Shown: in pieces, positions 48,680 through 54,142 of the stretch
How the letters are laid out: every line of letters starts with the position of its first letter
Position numbering within the stretch: the first letter of the stretch is position 1
Virus record (IMG/VR): IMGVR_UViG_3300007623_000010
Span: 1-54,142 of that record
Reading direction: 5' to 3' (one strand)
Source of the DNA: a virus
DNA: 54,142 nucleotides
Program-made: the position numbers and the translations under genes
Notes under the pieces: generated by a model
Databases searched by the model: none
Seen by the model: only the letters and a program-made list of their open reading frames with translations
What the model was told of the DNA's origin: nothing

Positions 48680-49031
48680 AAGATTACGTGAATTTATCAA
48701 AACAGAAGACGAAAATCTTTACAAACAAAATGGTGGTGGCATAGTAATTATTGACATAAATGTTTCAAACTACTACAAAGTCACGCTTGATCAAAATTTA
48801 ACAGTTACCTTTGTTCCTGGGACGCCGAATCAAATTAACGATTATGTTATTGAACTTGTTAATGCAGGCTCTTACGCTATTACATGGGATACACCAACTC
48901 AGATTAAATGGGTTCAAGTTGACGGAACAATGCAGAATGCTCCTAACACTTCTTTTAATAGTGATGGAACAAGTGATTTCGTTTTACTATTCGAATCAGA
49001 TGGAAATCTATACGGGAAGGTGCTTAGATAA
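48672..49031 (+). CDS. Fibre-associated beta protein
   Basis: This 119-residue protein has the repeating polar and aromatic beta strands of fibre domains (YYKVTLDQNLTVTFVPG, YVIELVNAGSYAITWDTPTQIKW, SDFVLLFESDGNLYGK). It starts inside the previous gene and its stop overlaps the next ATG (TAATG), so three late genes are coupled. Confidence 0.65.
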   Translation: MSRRLREFIKTEDENLYKQNGGGIVIIDINVSNYYKVTLDQNLTVTFVPGTPNQINDYVIELVNAGSYAITWDTPTQIKWVQVDGTMQNAPNTSFNSDGTSDFVLLFESDGNLYGKVLR

Positions 49032-49912
49032 TGAATGCAAAAATGTGGGCAATGTTTTATAAACTTGATGCCATAACTCGTGAAACATCTGCAACTACAA
49101 GCAGAACGTCAACGTGGTCAACTTCTTGGGAAACAATAGAGTCGCAAGTTAGCACATTCACTGACACTTCTTGGACTTCCCAGTGGAGTACTTCTGTGCC
49201 TACATCAAGAACAACTAGTTGGACGTCTATTATTAATTATAATCAGACAACGAGCACACCCACATCTAGAACAACCAATTATAATTCAAGTTATACGACT
49301 TCATGGACGACATCACAAACTACAAACACGTATGTTGTAAATGGCACAAACTTCTATGTTTCTAAACCGTATAGTGATGCTAGAGCGAATCTGGTTTGGG
49401 ACACTTATATTACTTATCTTCGTAGATACCCAGACCTTAATGGATGGTATTATTGGTACAACGTTGCGCCAGAAGAAGGCTCAACTCTAGTTCAAGCAAT
49501 AAAAAATGCGGCAGATCAGGATCTAGCCAGTTCAGGACAATCAACATTGCAGCTTTATTATAACAGTGCATACTGTGGGTCTACTGCAAATACATTTTTC
49601 GGATTGAGCTCAAAGTCTATTGACGGTGGCGCTTATCAACCATATTGTAGTATTACAACGTCATACAGCGCGTCTAGAACGACATCCGTTAATACGAGTT
49701 ACACCACGAATTGGACGTCAACATATATGACATATTGGACTAGTGAATTCCCAATGAGTAGAACAACATCTTATGATAGTGTTTCAACGCTAACTACAGA
49801 TAAAACAAGTACGACGACTAATATTATAAACAATTATATTACTACATCGCAATCAACTTCTAACGCAACTGATTGGATAAGTTATTGGAATACGGTCTGG
49901 GCAACGTCATAA
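49031..49912 (+). CDS. Ser/Thr-rich repeat virion protein with DUF4214-like centre
   Basis: The 293-residue protein consists of two long Ser/Thr/Trp-rich repeat regions (units such as TSRTTSWTS and SYTTSWTTSQ) around a compact centre, about residues 110-195. That centre contains DTYITYLRRYPDLNGWYYWYN and resembles DUF4214-type adhesin modules. Two Cys occur near 184 and 205. The repeats should form an extended, possibly glycosylated, stalk. Probably a host-binding fibre. Confidence 0.65.
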   Translation: MNAKMWAMFYKLDAITRETSATTSRTSTWSTSWETIESQVSTFTDTSWTSQWSTSVPTSRTTSWTSIINYNQTTSTPTSRTTNYNSSYTTSWTTSQTTNTYVVNGTNFYVSKPYSDARANLVWDTYITYLRRYPDLNGWYYWYNVAPEEGSTLVQAIKNAADQDLASSGQSTLQLYYNSAYCGSTANTFFGLSSKSIDGGAYQPYCSITTSYSASRTTSVNTSYTTNWTSTYMTYWTSEFPMSRTTSYDSVSTLTTDKTSTTTNIINNYITTSQSTSNATDWISYWNTVWATS

Positions 49913-49938
49913 AAAAAATTTAAAAGAAGGAGAGAAGA

Positions 49939-50817
49939 ATGAAATTTGCTGAAAGAAGAATACAAGATAACGACAAGGCCTTACCAACGAAACGTTCGCA
50001 AGAACGTTTAAAATGGGCAAAAGAAATAGAAGAAACTGTGAGAGATCTTGCTCCGTTCCCAATCACATATGATGTAGATGCGAAACAAGATATTAATTTC
50101 TCTGAGTTTGCATATACAGAATTTATGAATGGTCTGTATCTAAAAACGCAAAACATTGAAATTAATGCGCGAGTAATGGATTTTGCTTATAAAGAGCCCG
50201 CCGAAAAAGATCTTGTTAAAGAACTGGAATCAATTGAAGATAAGTACGTTCAAGTTATTCCTGATATTGATATGAAAATGCCTGAGCACGTAGTATTCTT
50301 TGTTGGTCACAATATGTTCGATATGGTTGACAGAGATAAAGTCGCAAGAGCGGCATATGAAAATGATGGAAATTTTGCAATTAAATTGCATCCTTTAACT
50401 AACGATGAATATGCTGGTAAGTTAGCGAAAGTGGTTGGTTGGAATCACATTTTACCTCAGCAAGTATCTGCTGACTGGGTATTGAGAAACGGAAAGATCA
50501 TTTACATTACATCTGCAACTGAGATGGCTACAAAGGCAGTCATACATGATAAGGAAATCGTAAATGTGAGTGCGTTTGGTGCAGAAGCAAGTGGGTGCTA
50601 TTACGCTCTAAATAGAGTATATTTTGAAGCAGAAAAATATGGAATTACGAAACGTGAAGCTTTAAACAATATGCTAAACTGTAAATATTCAGGATTAATC
50701 CTTCCATTTATGGATGATGTTGAAGAAAGAATTAAAGCGTTTTACGATAAATCTCTTGAATTACGTGAAATTTATAAACCTATTTCACTTAAACTTACGA
50801 GAAACGTTAAACAATAA
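49939..50817 (+). CDS. KpsC/KpsS-like glycosyltransferase-fold protein candidate
   Basis: This 292-residue protein has FFVGHNMFD, AIKLHPLTNDE, ISADWVL-like and ITSATEMATKAVIHDKEIVNVSAFGAEASG, the pattern of capsule polysaccharide synthesis (Kdo-transferase-like) enzymes. No membrane segment is visible. It sits between fibre genes with a strong ribosome site (gaaggagagaaga). It may modify the fibre or host glycans; alternatively it is a structural protein of like fold. Confidence 0.5.
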   Translation: MKFAERRIQDNDKALPTKRSQERLKWAKEIEETVRDLAPFPITYDVDAKQDINFSEFAYTEFMNGLYLKTQNIEINARVMDFAYKEPAEKDLVKELESIEDKYVQVIPDIDMKMPEHVVFFVGHNMFDMVDRDKVARAAYENDGNFAIKLHPLTNDEYAGKLAKVVGWNHILPQQVSADWVLRNGKIIYITSATEMATKAVIHDKEIVNVSAFGAEASGCYYALNRVYFEAEKYGITKREALNNMLNCKYSGLILPFMDDVEERIKAFYDKSLELREIYKPISLKLTRNVKQ

Positions 50818-50837
50818 TAATAATTAGGAGTTAAAAA

Positions 50838-51308
50838 ATGTTATACGGTAAACTTAATGAAGATGGTACGGTAAATCCGAATCTCATAACAGAGACAGAA
50901 CTTCGAGATTTGCATGCGCCGAATGTAACTTTGCCAGCTATGTTAAGTGCCGATGCGCTTGAGCCTCTTGGCTGGGTTATGGTGCCGCCCTATGAAGGTA
51001 TTATAGAGCAGCATCATGATAAAAGACCCGTTTGGTCTGTAACAAAAGACGAAGAAACTAACACATATAAACGTAGCTATGTTTACGAAAATTACGATGA
51101 GGAAACTGCTAAAGCTCGTTTCGAACGTAAACTTTCTGAAAACAGACAAAAGCGCGATTTACTACTATTCCAATCTGATTGGACGCAAGTAAATGATGCA
51201 CCTTTAACTGAAGAGCAAAAGACGGCATGGGCTGAATACCGCCAAGCGTTAAGAGACATCACTGCTGTTGCTGACCCATATCATGCGCAGTGGCCACAAA
51301 AACCATAA
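50838..51308 (+). CDS. Tail-fibre assembly chaperone-like protein
   Basis: This 156-residue protein has the C-terminal signature of tail-assembly chaperones: KRDLLLFQSDWTQVNDAPLTEEQK, then AWAEYRQALRDITAVADPYHAQWP. These help fold or attach fibres. The N-terminal part (LYGKLNEDGTVNPNLI) is variable. Ribosome site aattaggag. Confidence 0.75.
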   Translation: MLYGKLNEDGTVNPNLITETELRDLHAPNVTLPAMLSADALEPLGWVMVPPYEGIIEQHHDKRPVWSVTKDEETNTYKRSYVYENYDEETAKARFERKLSENRQKRDLLLFQSDWTQVNDAPLTEEQKTAWAEYRQALRDITAVADPYHAQWPQKP

Positions 51309-51320
51309 GGATAATTAAAG

Positions 51321-52628
51321 ATGGCGCAATACAAAACTAGAACTGGAAAAATGAGCCAAAGGAATGACGACGTCTTTGAAGTCGTCATGCTCGCGGATCA
51401 ATACGGAAAAATAACAAACACTACGCGAAGATATAGTTCTGATGCTTGGGGTAGGCCTAAGGCGGTTTTAGACGAATCATTATTCTCTTCTACTTGGACA
51501 TTTGGCATATCTGAAAGAATTTGGGAAGAATGGGCATATACTGAAGGTTCTGGATGGGCGCCACAAGTTGGATTCACAAATGCTGCATCAGAAGATCATA
51601 TGCTTACAGTTAAAAGCACTACTGTCCAAGGTGGTGGGTGCACAATTGCTTCAAAAGTGCATCCTAAGTATCAACCAAACAGAGGACACTTATATAGTAC
51701 TGCGTTAATTCATCCAAACGCAACTGATGTTGGTTTAACAAGATTTGGGTTAGGTTCACCTCAGGATGCATGTGCATTTGAAATTGAAGGTGACGGTGCA
51801 GATTGGGACATATTTGCGTTTAGAAGATATTCAGGTGTAACGGCAAATAGAGTATCAGTTAAAGATAAAATTCTTGAAATTTTCCCGGATTTTGATCCTG
51901 CAAAGGGTCACGTTTTTGATATTCAATTCCAATGGCGCGGTGTTGGCAATTATTATTATTTCGTTGATTTAGAATTAGTGTATACTGAAGAAGTTCTTGG
52001 AAGTAGAACAGAACTGTCAATGTCAGATCCTGCTCTTCAGGCGTTCTTTAGCACTTATTGTACCCAAGAAGGTGTTGAACGAATTGCTAAATTCGGGTGT
52101 GTCGATGTAACATCTGAAGGAGGAAACGGTCATAATAAACAATTTGGTTCTATTAACAGTGGCGATGCTCTATTATCAACAGGCAACCAAATCAGTACCG
52201 CTATGGTAGCATTACGTGTACCAAGATACATTAACTACGAGGGAGATCCTACTCATATTAACTCTCGTGGTGCAGTTATGGACATGTTAAATACGTTTTG
52301 CGATAAGGCATATCAAACAAAAGTTTGGTATTTTAGAGATACGACTGGAACAAATCTCGAAGGCTTAACTTGGACTACAAATCCAGATTCCGATTTAGGA
52401 ATGTTAACTGGTGGGATATCTTCTGATTTAGATATTGCATTCCAAGCCGACAAACCGAATGGTACGGTTATTCTTTCCGAGTTTGCGCAGTCTGGCGCTA
52501 AAACATCAATTAAAAATAATTCAACCAGTGCGGTCTTTGAGTTGACGCCTGGAGACATTATAGTATTCTCAGTAAAAAGTACTTCGGGTAATGCTGCTTG
52601 TACTGCATACTATTCTGAAGAAGTCTAA
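51321..52628 (+). CDS. Large virion/fibre protein, unknown
   Basis: This 435-residue beta-rich protein has many aromatic strands (STWTFGISERIWEEWAYTEG, FDIQFQWRGVGNYYYFVDLELVY) and a C-terminal Ig-like end (TSAVFELTPGDIIVFSVKST). No known fold named. It is last in the fibre locus, so a distal receptor-binding or capping protein is likely. Confidence 0.55.
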   Translation: MAQYKTRTGKMSQRNDDVFEVVMLADQYGKITNTTRRYSSDAWGRPKAVLDESLFSSTWTFGISERIWEEWAYTEGSGWAPQVGFTNAASEDHMLTVKSTTVQGGGCTIASKVHPKYQPNRGHLYSTALIHPNATDVGLTRFGLGSPQDACAFEIEGDGADWDIFAFRRYSGVTANRVSVKDKILEIFPDFDPAKGHVFDIQFQWRGVGNYYYFVDLELVYTEEVLGSRTELSMSDPALQAFFSTYCTQEGVERIAKFGCVDVTSEGGNGHNKQFGSINSGDALLSTGNQISTAMVALRVPRYINYEGDPTHINSRGAVMDMLNTFCDKAYQTKVWYFRDTTGTNLEGLTWTTNPDSDLGMLTGGISSDLDIAFQADKPNGTVILSEFAQSGAKTSIKNNSTSAVFELTPGDIIVFSVKSTSGNAACTAYYSEEV

Positions 52629-52642
52629 AATTCTTTAATTTT

Positions 52643-52664
52643 TTAACCTTCCTTTTGGTATAAT
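52643..52664 (+). promoter_or_regulatory. TTAA-class promoter for DNA ligase
   Basis: TTAACC at 52643 is 16 bp before TATAAT (52659-52664), extended -10 TGG; the ATG follows 28 bp later. Confidence 0.6.
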
Positions 52665-52692
52665 ACTCTTATATCAATTGGAAGGATTAAAA

Positions 52693-54027
52693 ATGATCTA
52701 CGAAATAATCAAAGAATTAAATTCCGATAATGGGTCAAACTATAAAATTGAAGTTCTAAAAAAACATAAAGATAACAAACTCTTCAAAGATGTGCTTGAA
52801 ATGACATACGATCGTGTAAAGTACACTTACGGCGTAACAAATGCGCAAATTGAAAAATTTACCCCAGAAGATATCGATTTGCCTCTCAATTTAGAATTTG
52901 CGCTGGCTTCTTTAAAAAGTAATCTTTGCACTCGTAAATACACTGGCCACGCGGCACTTCAGCTTGCTGCTAATCTTCGTCACAATTTATCGAACCATGG
53001 CGACAAAATCGTTTTCGATCTAATCATTAATCGTGATCTTAAAGCAAATATTGGCAAAACAATAATCAATAAGGTGTTTAAGGGACTAATAACAAAGCCA
53101 GTGTACATGCGATGCGACACATATAATCAAAAAACAGCTAAAAATATTTCTTATCCTGCTCTAGTGCAATTAAAGGCCGATGGAACATATCGTGAGTTTA
53201 CTGTAGAAAACGGAAATGTAACTGCTAGATCAAGAAGTGGAGAAGAGTATGAGTATCCAATTCTATTCAACGCATTGAAGTTCTACCCAGATGGAGTTTA
53301 TGTTGGCGAACTAACTGTTCGCGGTCACAAAGATCGTGCTAAAGGTAATGGTTTAATAAATAGTGATAATCCACCCCATGACGACATTATGCTCGATCTA
53401 TGGGATATGATTTCATTAGAAGAATATGCCAAAGCCGCGAAAAAGGACAAGAAAGATCCATGTACAACACCTTACATGGAGCGTTGGACAGAATTAAATA
53501 CTGTTGAATTTAATTTGCCGCATAAGAATATTCGCATCATTGAAGCATTTGTAGTCGAAAATCTTCAAGAAGCGCTAGAAGCAACTTCTAACTGGATGAA
53601 CAGTGGATACGAAGGCGCAATATTAAAAGATACTAGCGGGGTATTCAAAGATGGGACAAGTAAACAACAGCTTAAGCTTAAATTGGAAATCTCTGCTGAG
53701 ATGCGATGCACTGGATTCCAAGAAGGCACAAAGGGAACTAAGCGCGAAGGAAAGGTCGGAAGTATTATATTCTCAAATGATGAAGGTACAATCAAAGGTA
53801 AATGTTCCGGATTCACTGATAAAGAGTTGGACTTCTTCACTGAGAAACAGGATGAACTCATTGGAAAAATAATGGAAGTTCAGTTTAATGACTTAACTAA
53901 AGCCGAACATAACGATTTCTATGCTCTATCACATCCGAGATTTATTGAGTGGAGAGACGACAAAAACGAAACTGATACCTTAGAAAAGGTGTTCAAGCTA
54001 CGTGAAATGGCGATGGAGCTGTCTTAA
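52693..54027 (+). CDS. 30: ATP-dependent DNA ligase
   Basis: This 444-residue protein (T4: 487) has VQLKADGTYREF (about 168-179, catalytic Lys in KxDG), RSRSGEEY, YVGELTV (motif III), GYEGAILKD (motif IV) and KLKLE (motif V) in order. It seals nicks in phage DNA. ATG 52693 with ggaaggattaaaa is preferred over TTG 52678. Confidence 0.92.
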   Translation: MIYEIIKELNSDNGSNYKIEVLKKHKDNKLFKDVLEMTYDRVKYTYGVTNAQIEKFTPEDIDLPLNLEFALASLKSNLCTRKYTGHAALQLAANLRHNLSNHGDKIVFDLIINRDLKANIGKTIINKVFKGLITKPVYMRCDTYNQKTAKNISYPALVQLKADGTYREFTVENGNVTARSRSGEEYEYPILFNALKFYPDGVYVGELTVRGHKDRAKGNGLINSDNPPHDDIMLDLWDMISLEEYAKAAKKDKKDPCTTPYMERWTELNTVEFNLPHKNIRIIEAFVVENLQEALEATSNWMNSGYEGAILKDTSGVFKDGTSKQQLKLKLEISAEMRCTGFQEGTKGTKREGKVGSIIFSNDEGTIKGKCSGFTDKELDFFTEKQDELIGKIMEVQFNDLTKAEHNDFYALSHPRFIEWRDDKNETDTLEKVFKLREMAMELS

Positions 54028-54142
54028 TGAACTATCAAAAGCTTTCTAAGGATCTTTTTGAAGAACACCGAGAACTAATAAGACTAAGAGCTTATCTTAA
54101 TGCAAAAGAAAACAAAATTCTCAACCTTAGAAAAAAAGTTGA
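54027..54142 (+). CDS. Start of an unknown gene (partial)
   Basis: The ATG overlaps the ligase stop (TAATG). The 38 visible residues, MNYQKLSKDLFEEHRELIRL onward, are charged and helical, possibly coiled coil. The frame continues off the edge. No function can be assigned. Confidence 0.6.
   Translation, partial: MNYQKLSKDLFEEHRELIRLRAYLNAKENKILNLRKKV

Noticed and set aside
1-54142. tRNA genes, integrase or attachment sites
   Set aside because: No cloverleaf-like stretches were seen between genes and no recombinase motifs among the ORFs; gaps are short and filled with promoters.

Overview
The window is a 54 kb piece of a lytic, T4-like myovirus genome (T4 superfamily, dsDNA, Gram-negative host). 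It is AT-rich and tightly packed. It carries recognisable T4-type replication genes (43, 44, 45, 62, 41, 61, 32, 30, rnh, uvsW, 39, 52), dCMP hydroxymethylase (42), alpha-glucosyltransferase (agt), large terminase (17), tail completion protein 15 and T4-type TATAAATA late promoters. The host cannot be named from sequence alone. I saw no tRNA genes, integrase, transposon, attachment site or CRISPR array.

Layout. 1-900: end of an unknown gene, then two small genes whose products start with a T4-like capsid-targeting tag; the first is frameshifted. 970-5460: DNA-modification block with a DUF5664-type nucleotide pyrophosphatase, gene 42, a reduced 42-like paralogue, agt, a complete cytosine-C5 methyltransferase and a MazG-like protein. 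5530-14500: replication block with 44, an AAA+ ATPase, a DNA polymerase split into 43A and 43B around two foreign small ORFs, 62, a DHH phosphoesterase and helicase 41. 14500-26100: accessory and late genes, including an acidic/basic head-core-like protein, terminase (minus strand), a metallophosphoesterase, Hsp20, and a late cassette encoding a pol-beta-type nucleotidyltransferase, an RNA/DNA ligase fused to an NMNAT-like domain and a PD-(D/E)XK-like nuclease, then 15 (minus strand). 26100-32500: GT25 glycosyltransferase, topoisomerase subunits 39 and 52, PIN-PhoH. 32500-43000: two paralogous small proteins, a ParM-like actin, three repeated early-promoter modules, clamp 45, 32, rnh, primase 61, a DsbA-like protein, a Cas4/RecB-like nuclease and a short gp23/gp24-family capsid protein. 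43100-47860: a UL9-like origin-binding helicase, a second MazG-like enzyme and UvsW. 47870-52630: late tail-fibre/adhesin locus. 52690-end: DNA ligase 30 and the start of another gene.

How the genes work together. The pyrophosphatases and gp42 should remove dCTP and make hydroxymethyl-dCMP. Agt, and perhaps the methyltransferase and GT25 enzyme, would then decorate the DNA as the replisome makes it. Polymerase 43B, Agt, the methyltransferase and RNase H all end in a short acidic/aromatic tail finishing in Trp, which may tie them to the gp45 clamp.

Three promoter classes are visible: (i) early, GTTTAC-N17-TATAAT with a conserved start region; (ii) a recurrent class with TTAA exactly 16 bp upstream of TATAAT, probably the middle class; (iii) late, TATAAATA. 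All three minus-strand genes each have their own late promoter. The most novel lead is a set of proteins with N-terminal tags resembling the T4 internal-protein capsid-targeting sequence, complete with a (L/I)-x-E protease site. One of them is the ligase-NMNAT fusion, which suggests that nucleic-acid-processing enzymes are packaged in the virion and injected.
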